From positions 377,336,114-377,400,113 of the forward strand of contig CM077676.1 of assembly GCA_039707655.1 (NCBI GenBank): a stretch of 64,000 nucleotides of DNA, written 5' to 3'. The notes under the pieces were generated by a model that was not told the origin of the DNA, searched no databases, and worked only from the letters and a program-made list of their open reading frames with translations. Source of the stretch: Elymus sibiricus. Its lineage: Eukaryota > Streptophyta > Magnoliopsida > Poales > Poaceae. Below, one piece after another: positions 31,227-41,635 of the stretch (position 1 is the first letter of the stretch; every line of letters starts with the position of its first letter). Both the position numbers and the translations under genes were made by a program.

Positions 31227-31654
31227 ACGCAAATCGGCACGAAGCCGATGTCGCCTGCGGTGGTCGGAGTAGATGAAGTGGTCGGGGAAGATGACAGCGA
31301 CGCTGGCGATGAGCTGGTGCTGGATGAAGACGAAGGGGGTGGACGGCAGCGGCGGCGGCTATGGGGGTAGCAGCGGCGGCGACGGCCCGAGGAGGCGGCG
31401 GCAGCGGCTAGGTTAGGAGCGCGACGGCGGTGCTCGAATATGCAAGGAAGAACCCGACAGCGTGACGAAGACCGGCGCGGACGGTGGTGTTCCCGCGCCT
31501 AGGGAGGCGGCGCGACGCATACCACGTAGAAGTCGACGCGCGGGGTACGGGCGGCGCGGCCTCCGGTGGTGATCATGGAGATCGACCGCCCCGGGGGCGG
31601 TGCGGTGCGGAAGCGGCGGCAGCGGCTAGGGTTTGGATTGTTAGGCTGATACCA

Positions 31655-31780
31655 TGTTAGAAGAAATAGAGAAGGTTTGGTGAAATTGATGAATGATGTA
31701 TTAAGCCTCATGAGCGAGTATATATAGGAGTACAGATTTAGAGGGCAAGAAACCTCTCCTCCAGATAAGGTAGGAGACGA
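31655..31780 (-). repeat. 5' LTR of the minus-strand retroelement, truncated
   Basis: Begins at TGTTAGAAG and follows the other LTR to GAGACGAATTA, after which the two diverge. About 50 bases of the outer end are missing. Confidence 0.75.
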
Positions 31781-31789
31781 ATTAGTGTA

Positions 31790-32217
31790 CGTGCGTGCAT
31801 GTATCTTCCGGCCGGCGGCGAAATCAATCAGCCCAAGGCTATTGTGCACGTACTACATAGGCGGATCGATTAGGAGATCGTGTACTCGTGTATTGCTGCT
31901 ATACAGAGCATCGGCTATTAGTAACTCTCGATCGGAAGCCAGCTTCGTCTGCTACGGTCCGTCTCGGCGTAAGAGAACCACGTCGGGATTGTGCCAGTGT
32001 TGCTTCGTCGTCGTCGTCGTTCTTCGTCGTGACTCGCCATCTTTGGAAAGTACTCGACATCGGCGGACTGGGCCAACACCCTCTTCCTCCGCCTACATAT
32101 ACGAGGAGCCCATCCATGGAGCAACAAGAAAGAGCTCACCATCGAAGCAGCAAGAAGAGCTAGGAGTTCCCAGTCTCGCCGCAGAGCAACTTGGCAGCAG
32201 CAGCAGGCAGCAACATA
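31790..32217. other. Right interior of the Mutator-like element near its end
   Basis: Contains short overlapping frames on both strands (31785-32240 + and 31899-32142 -) and CAGCAG runs. It could be a captured 5' gene fragment, but nothing is recognisable. Confidence 0.35.
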
Positions 32218-32446
32218 GGATTACATGTATTGCAGGTTGATTAGAAAAAACGGCAGGGGGCTATCTGTAAAAGTGCACTGTTGACCAGCTCACCCAGCAA
32301 GGCGACACATGTCGCGTTCTGATTGGTTTTGAACTAAATTTGCACATTGTGTGCAAGTTCTAAGATGGTGAAGTTAACTTTTACAAGTTTTAGGACTAAA
32401 CCATCATATATTAGACAAGTTTTAGGACCTCTGGTGCTTTTACCTC
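32218..32446 (-). repeat. Right terminal inverted repeat of Mutator-like element
   Basis: Inverse partner of 3708-3935. It is followed directly by the 9-bp duplication CTCTGAAGA at 32447-32455 and then by probable gypsy sequence. Confidence 0.9.
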
Positions 32447-32455
32447 CTCTGAAGA

Positions 32456-32640
32456 AGATAGAAACTTTGTTTTGCATGTGGAGCATGTTCCTAGCACGGT
32501 GTTGAAACGCAAGCTTGTGCGCGTGGCTGGCGCAACACGCCCACGTCTCCTCATCTAGTGGGAAGAGCTTCCGGTGTCGTTATCTACATGAGATGAGCCT
32601 GTGAAACTGCAACAACGTTTCTCTACTTTATCTTTTTTAA
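32456..32640 (+). pseudogene. Gypsy pol remnant continued, chromodomain-like
   Basis: Right after the Mutator target duplication, translation gives VLKRKLVRVAG, then RPRLLI-stop-WEELPVS and later LQQRF. This matches the layout of gypsy C-terminal chromodomains (RLVRV, LLIxWxGLP, TWED, L+QRF). Two in-frame stops are visible. With 1953-2612 it is one retroelement split by the insertions. Confidence 0.55.
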
Positions 32641-33340
32641 TAGATCTGATTAATGTTGAGGAAAACAAAGGCAAGCACAAAGGATAGATAACTGGACGTA
32701 GAATAGCCAGTACAAAATAAAATTACATTAAAAAGCATACTAGTCTTCTTCTTTCTCTGGTTGTATGCCGTCGGCCGGAGATTGAAAATTGCACTGAACC
32801 AACAACAAAGAAAGGCGTCACCTGCGGACGGCCTTGCTATACCCGACTTTGAAGACCGCAATAGCCACTTGCCCATTAAGATGAGATCTAAAAATCGTTG
32901 AAGCATCATCGACTGAAGCATCACCCCACACAGAACAGGCTTGCAATCCATCACCATCAGCACAGAGAATTGGAGAAACCGGACCAAGCCACAGAACAAC
33001 ACAGAAGAAGATGTTGAAGTCGCACACCAATAACCAGTCATAACCTCTCCTTGAAAGACACACGAACTGTCAAGATCTAAGGGAACCAACAGATCTGGGG
33101 ACACAAACTCTCACAGGCTCTTCGTCAACGCCAGATCGGATGTCGTTAAGGTAGGGAAAGACTGAAGAGACCTTATTTCAACACGTCATCGTCGCCACCA
33201 CCTCATCGATGTCACCAAAGAAGTAAAAACCCAACAAAAAAGAGACAGACGGGTCCCCACTCCTCTTTCTGCCGACGAGGCCGCCGAACGGAGAAGAGGA
33301 GGGGGACCGAAGCTGTGGTGATAGTTGTGGCGGCGGCGGC
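32640..33340 (-). mobile_element. Possible LINE 3' fragment, minus strand
   Basis: A minus-strand frame (32637-33104) ends VFLNINQIY, and the minus strand finishes in an A-rich tail (ATTAAAAAAGATAAAG). The upstream sequence resembles 5'-truncated plant LINE untranslated regions. No reverse transcriptase motif is left, so this is a weak call. Confidence 0.35.
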
Positions 33341-33503
33341 TAGGTTAGGAGATGGCCGCGTTGGTGAGAACCTTCTTGAATCGACTTCACCGCCTTGGTG
33401 TCAAAGTCGGCATACAAGAGAGGGGAAGAACACCTCGGCATACAAGAGAGGGAAGAACGCCACGACTGATACGATGACCCCACCCATCGAGGAGGAGAAG
33501 CAA

Positions 33504-34111
33504 ACCTGGCCAAATGGGCTGGCCAGGCACGGCCCGGCCCGGCCCGGCCAGGCACGTATAATACACGGGCCGTGCCGGGCCGGCACGCGTGCTCGCCTCT
33601 CCGGCCCAGGCACGGCACAGCAGCCTCACGGGCCGGCACGCTGGCCCGAGTAGCACGGCGGCCCGAGTAGCACGGGAAGACTGGCACGGCAAGGAGCAGC
33701 CGAGCGCCTCGTCACGGGGGGTGCCGCATCACGCCAAGCGTCGTGGCGGACGCGTTCGTCGGCTCGTGCCGTTGCACCTGCATGCACGCCTCCTTTTTTT
33801 ATTGCATCTCAACTGCATGCATGCATGCACGCCTCCTGGCTCCGTGCGTTCGTCGGCTCGTGCCGTTGCACATGCATGTATACGTATACCTATACATGTA
33901 TGCCTCCTGGCTCCTGGCTCCCTGCGACGTCTTAGCTGCTAGCCGTGCCGTGCCAGGCCGGCACGCGTGCCTGGCTAGCCAGCCCAGGCACGGCCCTAGC
34001 CGGGCCACGTGCCGGGCATGGCCCGTTAAGCCATGTGCCAGGCCGGCCCGTGACGGGCCGGGCACGCGGGCTATCGGGCCGGCACGCTAAGGCCGGCCCA
34101 TCTGGCCAGGT
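33504..34111. mobile_element. GC-rich foldback element upstream of OST48
   Basis: The left end ACCTGGCCAAATGGGCTGGCC and the right end, inverse of ACCTGGCCAGATGGGCCGGCC, enclose 0.6 kb dominated by CACGGCCCGGCC / GGGCCGGCACG motifs in both orientations, so most of it can fold back. The middle repeats GCATGCACGCCTCC and GTTCGTCGGCTCGTGCCGTT. The target duplication is not resolved. It ends 244 bp upstream of the OST48 start codon. Confidence 0.65.
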
Positions 34112-34355
34112 ATAAGGAGAAGTTCGGGCGCAACAGCAGGACGTGAGTAAGTGTGTCTCCTGTGTATGACTGCCAGGTGGGACCCGTGGTGTGTGTTGTT
34201 GAGCGAAGCTGTTCTTCCTGCTCTCGGCCTCCTTATCATGCCTTCCCCTTCTCCTCTCCACCTGCTAGATCTAGAGTAGCCCCGTCACATTAAAGCCCAA
34301 ACAAAAACCCCGCTGCGAGATCTGCGCATCTCGCCACACCACCACCACGACCGCC
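34112..34355 (+). promoter_or_regulatory. OST48 proximal promoter and leader
   Basis: This is all the sequence between the foldback element and the ATG. It contains a roughly 82-bp segment (34115-34196) also found inverted at 50147-50221. It then has a pyrimidine-rich leader (CCTTCCCCTTCTCCTCTCC) and a clean ATG context (CCGCCATGGCGG). No TATA box is obvious. Confidence 0.5.
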
Positions 34356-35675
34356 ATGGCGGCGCCGCGCGTCCTCCTCCTCCTCGTCGCCGCCGCGGCC
34401 CTCCTCGCCGTCGCCTCCCTCGGGGACGCTTCGGGCGAGGGCCCCCGCGGGCGCAAGCTGCTGGTGCTCGTCGACGATCTGGCCGTCCGCTCATCCCACT
34501 CGGCCTTCTTCTGCTCGCTCCAGGCCCGCGGGCTAGATCTGGAGTTCCGCCTCGCGGACGACCCCAAGCTCTCGCTCCACCGCTACGGTCAGTACCTCTA
34601 CGACGGCCTCGTCCTCTTCGCCCCATCGACCCCGCGTTTTGGCGGATCGGTGGACCAGAATGCTGTTCTGGAGTTTATCGATGCCGGGCACGATGTGATT
34701 CTGGCAGCAGATCATTCGGCTTCTGATCTGATCCGCGGCATCGCAACAGAGTGTGGGGTTGACTTCGACGAGGACCCGGAAGCAATGGTTATTGACCACA
34801 TTAATTATGCATCCAGTGAGGTTGAAGGTGACCACACCTTGATTGCTGGCGATGACCTGATTCAGTCAGATGTGATATTGGGGTCCAAAAAGATTGAGGC
34901 TCCTGTATTGTTTCGAGGGATTGGACATGCGGCCAATCCATCCAACAGCTTGGTTTTAAAGGTTCTATCTGCCTCGCCATCAGCGTATTCAGCAAACCCG
35001 GAGGCTAAGTTGGCATCCGTTCCATCTCTCACAGGGTCGGCCATATCACTGGTTTCTGTTATGCAGGCTAGGAATAATGCTCGTGTGTTGATATCTGGAT
35101 CACTGGATTTGTTTAGCAACAGGTTCCTAAAGTCTGGTGTGCAGAAGGCTGGCAGCAAAATGAGCCATGACAAAGCTGGAAATGAACAATTTGTGACAGA
35201 GACGAGCAAATGGGTCTTCCATGAGAGGGGTCATCTGAAGGCAGTGAATGTGATGCACCATAAGGTTGGGGAGACAAATGAACCTAGCATGTACCGCATC
35301 AATGATGACTTGGAATACTCAGTTGAGATATATGAATGGTCTGGTACAAGCTGGAAGCCATATGTTGCCGATGATGTTCAGATTCAGTTTTTCATGATGA
35401 GCCCTTATGTTCTGAAAAATATGTCAACTGACAAAACGGCTCTATACTCAGCATCCTTCAAAGTTCCGGATGTTTATGGAGTTTTCCAGTTCAAGGTTGA
35501 GTACCAAAGGCTTGGATACACTGGCCTCTCTCTTGCAAAGCAGATTCCAGTGCGGCCATACAGGCATGACGAGTATGAGAGGTTCATAACTTCAGCATAT
35601 CCATACTATGCTGCCTCATTTTCAACAATGGGAGCCTTCTTCATATTCTCAGTTGCGTACCTGTATCACAAATAG
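34356..35675 (+). CDS. OST48: Oligosaccharyltransferase 48-kDa subunit, OST48
   Basis: This 439-residue protein is the non-catalytic 48-kDa subunit of the ER oligosaccharyltransferase, which transfers the dolichol-linked glycan to Asn of nascent proteins. Seen: a signal peptide (residues 1 to about 25, [20 protein letters not shown]), the conserved N-terminal [21 protein letters not shown], a long lumenal domain ([32 protein letters not shown]), the C-terminal [20 protein letters not shown], and one membrane segment near the end ([20 protein letters not shown]). The length is that of plant homologues. The frame is open without introns and codon use is normal, so it appears functional. Other plant OST48 genes are, to my knowledge, similarly intron poor. 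A damaged copy of its 3' third is at 39539. Polyadenylation is probably near AATAAG (about 35727). Confidence 0.97.
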   Translation: MAAPRVLLLLVAAAALLAVASLGDASGEGPRGRKLLVLVDDLAVRSSHSAFFCSLQARGLDLEFRLADDPKLSLHRYGQYLYDGLVLFAPSTPRFGGSVDQNAVLEFIDAGHDVILAADHSASDLIRGIATECGVDFDEDPEAMVIDHINYASSEVEGDHTLIAGDDLIQSDVILGSKKIEAPVLFRGIGHAANPSNSLVLKVLSASPSAYSANPEAKLASVPSLTGSAISLVSVMQARNNARVLISGSLDLFSNRFLKSGVQKAGSKMSHDKAGNEQFVTETSKWVFHERGHLKAVNVMHHKVGETNEPSMYRINDDLEYSVEIYEWSGTSWKPYVADDVQIQFFMMSPYVLKNMSTDKTALYSASFKVPDVYGVFQFKVEYQRLGYTGLSLAKQIPVRPYRHDEYERFITSAYPYYAASFSTMGAFFIFSVAYLYHK

Positions 35676-35799
35676 ATAGCTCATCAAGTAGTGGAAGTAA
35701 ATCAAGGTGGCGATAGAATTGTGATGTAATAAGCCTGGTGATCTCACGTGCAATTTTATGGAACCATCTTTTTGTAGCGCCAATCTGTAGTACCTTTAT

Positions 35800-38700
35800 T
35801 TTTAAGAAATGGGCTTCTCCCTGCCCCCAACTTTTATTAACATTTTTGCTAATTTTCAGTTGACTGATTTTGATTTGGATTTAAGTCAAATTTGTGGCCG
35901 TCTGATTTCAGCACGGATCTCAGCGTGCTGTGTGCCTGCCGTCCCCGTGCGTGTGCGATGGCTTTTATTGGGTTTCGGGTTTTGTCTTCCCACCTGTTCT
36001 AGACCCGTGACCGTCACCCGAGTAGATTTTCTGAATTTTCTATTGGGTCAGGAAGCCTGTGGTCTTATTAGTTTTTCAAAATGGAAATTCAGTGATGATC
36101 ATATTTTATTAGCATTGGTTCAGAGATAACTTTACTCTGTAAACAAATTATTGGTCATTCTGATGTATGTTCAATAGCTCAATTTTGTTTTGGTCTGCTA
36201 CGCTTAGTCATTGTTAGTTCTAGTCTGTTTCTAATTAGTGATGCGAAAATAGCTATATCAGGACCGAGGTCTGCGGCAGCAATTGTTTTGCTGGTTTCTG
36301 GGGAAGTTCTGGCGATTCAGTTCAGTCCCGAGGCCACGTTTTTTGTCTTTGTTGTCTATACTTAATCTCCATCAGTTAAGGCCTGGTGTTCAACGATTTT
36401 TCGTCAATTCGGGGCCTGGCTGGTGGTGTTTTCCGGGCTCATTTCAGTGGGGGTTCAGAGCCATTTTGTTTTTCGTGCAGTGGTGGCTGTGGACTTTTGT
36501 GGTTTGCGCTGTAGCAGATGTGAAAGCTCTCACCCAGTGGAAAATGGAAAAACAAAGCTTGCAAACTATTGCTTCAAAAGCCCACTCACTGATGTGGAGT
36601 CGAGTTTGCTGCCATCGGCTAGCTTAAGATTTTTTTTTTTTGAGCTTTTCCAATCCTTTTGACTTTGTAAGTGCTACTATAGAGCAAAAAGGACCACTAC
36701 AAGTAAATTAACAGCACACCTGTCTCTTATGCTGCAAGACTGGTACTTATCTTTATTTAACTCTCATCTTAACAGGCTGTTATACGCTCAAAAGAGAATT
36801 CTATTTTCTTTTTCCAAAGATGCTGACATTTAAGACCGAGGTTCTTGACACCTTCAGGATTCAGTTAGTCCATGAAAATTTTGGCGAGGAGTTGCATGGT
36901 GGTTGGTCTTCATTTTGTATTCCAGTCCGTCAGTATCTATTTTTTCAGTTCTCCTCAGTCGTTTTTCAGTCATAGGTTTCTGTATTTTGTCTTTGAATTT
37001 AAAAATCACTACTTCTGTCCTCAGTCTTCTCCAGTCTTCCAGTCCTACCTTTTCAGTCTTCTTCAGTATTCGTTGTATTGTCGGTTAGGTTAAGTCTTGT
37101 TTCATCTTGAGCTCACCAATAAGGCACAACTTCTGTCAGTTCAGTTCGTTATTCATGTATCCGTTTAGTTCAATTAAGTTCCTTTTAGTTAAGTTAATTG
37201 TTCATGTATCCGTTCAGTTCATGTTTCATTGTTCATTCTTCTTTCAGTTTACTCAGTTTCGGGTTTATCAGTTTTAGTCACGTCCCATTTCATCCAGTAG
37301 GTTCAGTCATGCTATCATCTACATCAGTCTTATTGGTGTGCAATTAACTTTTATTTTCAGTTGCTCAGTGTCAGGTTGGTGTTCAATGCATTTTGTACTT
37401 TATTGACTCTCATTTCAGTCATGTATCATTTGGTTGATCAGTCAGTCTTGTATTTCAGTTTTCAGTCATGTATCTTTTCAGTTATCAGTTTTCATTTCCT
37501 CTGATAGTCACTCTTCAGTCCCTTCAGTCATCATTATTTGTTATTGATCTTTTTTTTGTATTATACCACTCTTCATTCGCCGTTTCTTCTTTCTATAGTA
37601 TCATCTCTCCTTTTCTCAGTTCTCAGTCTCTCTTTGGGTAGTCTTCCCTCTTCATGTAAGCAGGTAGTAAAGAGGTGTTTTTGAGGCGAAAGAGTGTATG
37701 CAAGGAATAAAAAATGGAGAGGCATATTTTTTATAAAGGGGGCAACTTTATCTGCGATTTGTCGTGTCTAGTAGATTTTTGATAAATGTGGTAATTTTAT
37801 CTGTGAAATGTAATTAAGCAAGCATGGCCCCTTGTGGTCTATGTGTTGACATTCTTTCTTTTGCGGGTCTTTTTCTTGCCCATGCAATAATTTCCATACT
37901 CTTCCATTTTTTCTTACTTGTCTCTAGTACATATCTAATCAACTAATCATTATTATTGTTACATCTCGGCTTGGCACTAAGTTTGCATGGCTGTTGTACG
38001 AGAAGAGCAGTTGCCACTGTAAAATATATCGAGCCGCTTTCACCCTCATGTCATTGAGATGCAAAATTTGCAACTGTCCTACCGGGCTTGTTTTTGGGTT
38101 GTAGATTTTCCTCTGTTTCATCGTTCAGATTCTGCTTTCCATTTCTCAACACTATCAATTTCTCGTAGTAGGTATTCATATTTCATTTTGCCCTTCGATC
38201 CCTTCGAAGCCATGCAGAGCAGTTTCCTCATGAGCATGTTGTACCTCAGGGGAGAGCGCTCCAGCCTTGCGGGTGCAGACTTTGTGGCTCATGTCTGTGC
38301 AACTTCTTATCATGCTTACACCATCTTTGTTTTTATGTACCCGCGTTATTTTTCCTGCCCATAGTGTGTATACATTTTTGTCAACTCATCAGTGTTTCTT
38401 AATTTCAGTCGGTACTCATTATCCAATAAAATGGAGCTCATTTAATGTTCATTCGTTTTGTTATCCAGTAAAATGGAGCTCATTTAATGTTCATTCGTTT
38501 TGTTATCTAAATAACATCAAATGGAATAACATTTGTATTTCAAATTTCAGTTTTTGTGGTGTGGCTGACTGGTGATTTAAGAATACAAAATAACCTCAGT
38601 TTTTATTCATGGAGATGGTCTGCAGCATGCAAAACCCTCACGCACAGACAGGAATGTGTCCAGCGCATCATTTAGCATTTTTTTTAGGCGAGGGATTTGG

Positions 38701-39200
38701 AATATCATTGGTAACCTTTTTCTTGACGAGGGATTTTAGCTATAGTGCGCAGTTAGATTATTCTCCAGTTTAATCTTCTCTGTCTTTCTTGGTATTCATT
38801 GAGCATCAAACTTTCATCAGTTTTGTTCCTTCTTCTTCAGAATTCATGCTTCAGTGTGACCTTATTCTGTTCAGTTTTTTCTTCAGTATGCATTGGTCAT
38901 TTTCCCCCTCGGTGTTCGTTTATAATTATATCTGTAAATTTAACTACTCTTCAGTTCTTTTGATCATTCTTTTGTTGTTAGATAACTAATCTTTAGTGTT
39001 GCAACCCCTTCAGTTTTTTCTCTCTTCTTTGCTGCATGTATATATATATCATGTTCATGCTTAGCTTCGGAAAGGGAATGCTAGCATTACTATGCTCTTC
39101 TCTTCTGTGTTTTACATGTTCATTAGTTCAGTGATTATTATTATTATTCAGGTTAACCATCCGCTGTGTTCAATGCTTAGCTATATGTAGCTCTAGTCGT
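35800..39200. other. CAGT-rich, pyrimidine-rich non-coding tract
   Basis: The + strand is T and C rich and full of TTCAGT / CAGTC words, densest at 36930-37660 and 38800-39030, often every 10 to 20 bases. Short frames occur but none is convincing. It separates OST48 from the partial second copy. It may be a decayed tandem repeat or a transposon remnant of unknown type. Confidence 0.5.
38417..38503. repeat. 43-bp direct duplication
   Basis: ATCCAATAAAATGGAGCTCA and the following TTTAATGTTCATTCGTTTTG occur twice in immediate succession, with one base difference. Confidence 0.85.
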
Positions 39201-39202
39201 AG

Positions 39203-39538
39203 AATATTTTTTTGATCGGTTCATTAGAATATTCCATCAGTCTTCAGTCGTCGAATACTCACATGCGATATACGAATGGTCCGAACAATATTTTTTTGAT
39301 CGGTTCATTAGAATATTCCATCAGTCTTCAGTCGTCGAATACTCACATGCGATATACGAATGGTCCGAACAATATTTTTTTGATCGGTTCATTAGAATAT
39401 TCCATCAGTCTTCAGTCGTCGAATACTCACATGCGATATACGAATGGTCCGAACAATATTTTTTTGATCGGTTCATTAGAATATTCCATCAGTCTTCAGT
39501 CGTCGAATACTCAGTTGCGATATACGAATGGTCCGAAC
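39203..39538. repeat. 84-bp minisatellite, four copies
   Basis: The unit AATATTTTTTTGATCGG...GGTCCGAAC begins at 39203, 39287, 39371 and 39455. Copies are almost identical; the last has TCAGTTGCG instead of TCACATGCG. The length is divisible by three, so a 28-residue repeat stays open (39212-39589). The array ends exactly where the OST48-derived sequence begins. Confidence 0.95.
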
Positions 39539-39848
39539 AAAGCTGGAAGCCATATATTGCGGATGATGTTCAGATTCAGTTTTACATGATGAGCCCTTAT
39601 GTTCTGAAAAATATGTCAACTGACAAAACGGCTGTATATTTCAGTATGCTTCAAAGTTCTGGATGTTTATGGAGTTCTCCAATTCAAAGTTGAGTACAAA
39701 AGGCTTGGATACACTGGCCTCAGGTTCATAACTTCATCATATATATCCATACTATGCTGCCTCATTTTCAACAATCGAGAGCCTTCTTCATGTTCTTGGT
39801 TGCGTACCCGTATCACAAATAGATAGCTCATCAAGTAGTGGAAGTAAA
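39539..39848 (+). pseudogene. Partial OST48 copy (3' end)
   Basis: The block matches OST48 positions 35348-35711 (coding for SWKPY...YLYHK, stop and start of the 3' region) at roughly 90% by eye. About 50 bases after GGCCTC (35530-35579) are missing, and small indels break the frame. It begins at AGCTGGAAGCC directly after the minisatellite and ends near GTGGAAGTAAAT. It is on the same strand as the parent, 4.2 kb away, which suggests local duplication followed by decay. Confidence 0.92.
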
Positions 39849-39856
39849 TGAGTAAA

Positions 39857-40669
39857 TTGCTAAACACCACCAGAGTTGGGGCAACCCTTACAAAAAAACT
39901 ACTACCACTTCACATAACCCTAACAAAAAAAAACTACTATTCTTGTGGTAAGATGTCGTAAATACCAACCAATTTTGTTTAGTTGCTGGTTTGGCCGTTT
40001 TAAACAGGATTATGGCAAGGCGGACCCACGTGTCAGGGCTGACATGGCTCAATAGTCAACGCCGTTAGATTGACTGGTACGTTTGGCGTTATGACATGTG
40101 GGAACCATAGTTGTTGCGAACAAGTTCTCTTCTATGCAACTTGGTTGTGTGGGCTAGTAGTGTGGCCGACGACCATGGCCACGCGACGGTGCTGGGCGTG
40201 CTTCGGGTGTGGGCACAACTGGTTGAGGAGGCAGCGAAGAGAGGAGGAGGAGAAGAAGGAGAAGGGAGGCGGAGCGGTGGTGGGTGCTTGCGGCCGGCAG
40301 CTGACGCCTTTGCCGGGTCGAGCGGGTGAACCGCGCGGGCTGGTTCCCACGGTGACACGTGAGATAACTAAGGGGATGCACGGACGGGGTAATAAGATGA
40401 TTTTTTTAGGGGATAAGTGGATTTTTTTTATTTAGTCTGGCATGTGGGTCTCACATGTCATAACGCCCAAAGTGCTGGTCAATCTAACGGCGTTAACTAT
40501 CGTGCCGCGTCAACCCTACCATGTGGGCCTGCCTTGTCATAATCCTGTTTTAAAACGGCTGAATAGGCAACTAGCCGAAATTGGTAGGTATTTGCGACGT
40601 ATTACCATGTGAGTGATATTTTTTTGTTAGGGCTATGTAAGTGGTAGTGCCGCAACAATCCTTTTGCAA
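39857..40669. mobile_element. Foldback element with about 240-bp inverted arms
   Basis: 39870-40110 matches the inverse of 40430-40660. Shared blocks include GCCGTTTTAAACAGGATTAT, AACGCCGTTAGATTGAC and GGCGTTATGACATGTG. The spacer (40110-40430) is GC rich and open in several frames without a recognised product. It interrupts or abuts the Harbinger fragment at 40670. No clear target duplication was found; it may be Mutator-like. Confidence 0.75.
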
Positions 40670-41441
40670 GAACAAAGGTCTGCTCATCCAGAAGAGACAT
40701 TGAAAAAAATTCTCATGGTATGTTGGGAACTGTTTGAAGTAGTCCTTGTAGAGAAGCCGTGCGCTAGCGATCCTATCTTAGGGAATAGCTCTCTTGCCCT
40801 TTATCGAACCCTTGAAGCTCAGAACATGCTCCACTTGCTTGTTGAATCTCCATTTCTTCATGAATGCTCATCATCAACATCATTTCAGCATCTTGTCGTT
40901 TGAATATGACAAATCGACAAACTATTTGTATATGAATTCATCAAGCTCCTTGTTCTGAAAGTCATCATCCGACGCATCCATTGTTTGCCTATAAATGAGC
41001 AAAAGAATCAGGAAAAACAACTCGGTCATTTCGTCGGACACATAGAGGACGAGGTGCATGTCCGAAGCAGTAGGACGCATCGGGGTGGCGACCATGTCCG
41101 GGCGAGCAGGTCCCTCGGGAGGGTTTTGGGGCCGATGGTGGCGGCGCTATGCATTATGGACAGCGGCGGAGCTAGAGAAGGGGTGGTACGAATGTGGAAG
41201 AAGAGATGAGAGGAAGATGGCAGGTCGGGCTAGGGTTGTGGACGATTTATAGAGAGAATTAAGACGAGTCCAGTCTATCGAATCCGACGTGGAGTCCTCA
41301 TATCTGCCCTACATACGGGCTGGTTTGAAAGGTGTGAGATATTCAAGATGTTTGTGCTGATTTTAAAGGATCCAGTGGCGTTTTTTCAATCTAAATGGTG
41401 TTCGGACTGTTCGCTCGGACGTGGTCCGGTTGTAGATGCTC
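40670..41441 (-). pseudogene. Truncated PIF/Harbinger transposase N-terminus with element end
   Basis: On the minus strand the element starts with GAGCATCTACAACCGGACC (41441-41423), followed by a leader and a start at about 40981 (MDASDDDFQNKELDEF, then stop). Shifted frames give EHVLSFKGSIKGKRA, RLLYKDYFKQFPTYHENFF and WMSRPLFL, the conserved N-terminal region of plant Harbinger transposases (compare EHVLNFKGSIKG...DYF). The homology stops where the foldback element begins. Several stops and frameshifts make it dead. The terminus lies about 195 bp upstream of the RIBA start codon. Confidence 0.72.
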
Positions 41442-41635
41442 TCACAAACCACAACTTTTCCCCACCCGAGCGCCGCCGCCACGCCAGCTGCGCGCGCTGC
41501 GCTATCCTACCTACCGCCTTCTGGACGTTTCTCTCCGTCTTCCGCGCCTCCACCCCACGCGGTTCATTCGCAACCCGCGGCGGCTCGCCCCCTCGCTTTC
41601 CATCCTACCTCCAGACGGAGAGGTCCCGCCGCGAC
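41442..41635 (+). promoter_or_regulatory. RIBA leader / proximal promoter
   Basis: Only 194 bases separate the Harbinger terminus from the RIBA ATG. The sequence is C rich (CCCCACCCGAGCGCCGCCGC). Transcription either begins in this short interval or inside the Harbinger remnant. Confidence 0.45.

Larger units (their letters stand above)
28812..31785 (-). mobile_element. Small LTR retroelement on the minus strand, interrupted
   Basis: Two direct copies of a short LTR (28812-28988, TGTTA...TAACA on the minus strand, and 31655 to about 31780) flank it. Directly inside the 5' LTR on the minus strand is TGGTATCAGCC (31644-31654), complementary to initiator-Met tRNA. Directly inside the 3' LTR is a purine tract CTGCGGGGGGA. 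The 5' LTR lacks its outer 50 bases. No gag-pol protein is recognisable in the interior, which is GC rich and is interrupted at 29667-31226. CACTT at 28807-28811 would be one target copy; its partner is deleted. Confidence 0.78.
3708..32446. mobile_element. Mutator-like element, 28.7 kb including nested insertions
   Basis: Inverted ends start GAGGTAAAA at 3708 and end at 32446. They match over about 229 bp, continuing inward past CCCCCTGCC to about 3935 and 32218. A perfect 9-bp target duplication, CTCTGAAGA, flanks the element (3699-3707 and 32447-32455), which is the hallmark of Mutator-like elements. No mudrA transposase is present. Removing the hAT insertion (4660-28419) and the small LTR element leaves roughly 2 to 3 kb of original sequence, so the parent was a small non-autonomous element. 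The left duplication overlaps the right end of the 2613-3701 Harbinger, so this insertion is younger. Confidence 0.9.

Noticed and set aside
36283..36662. Frames rich in Phe/Ser/Leu downstream of OST48
   Set aside because: By-products of T-rich DNA; no domain or coding signature.
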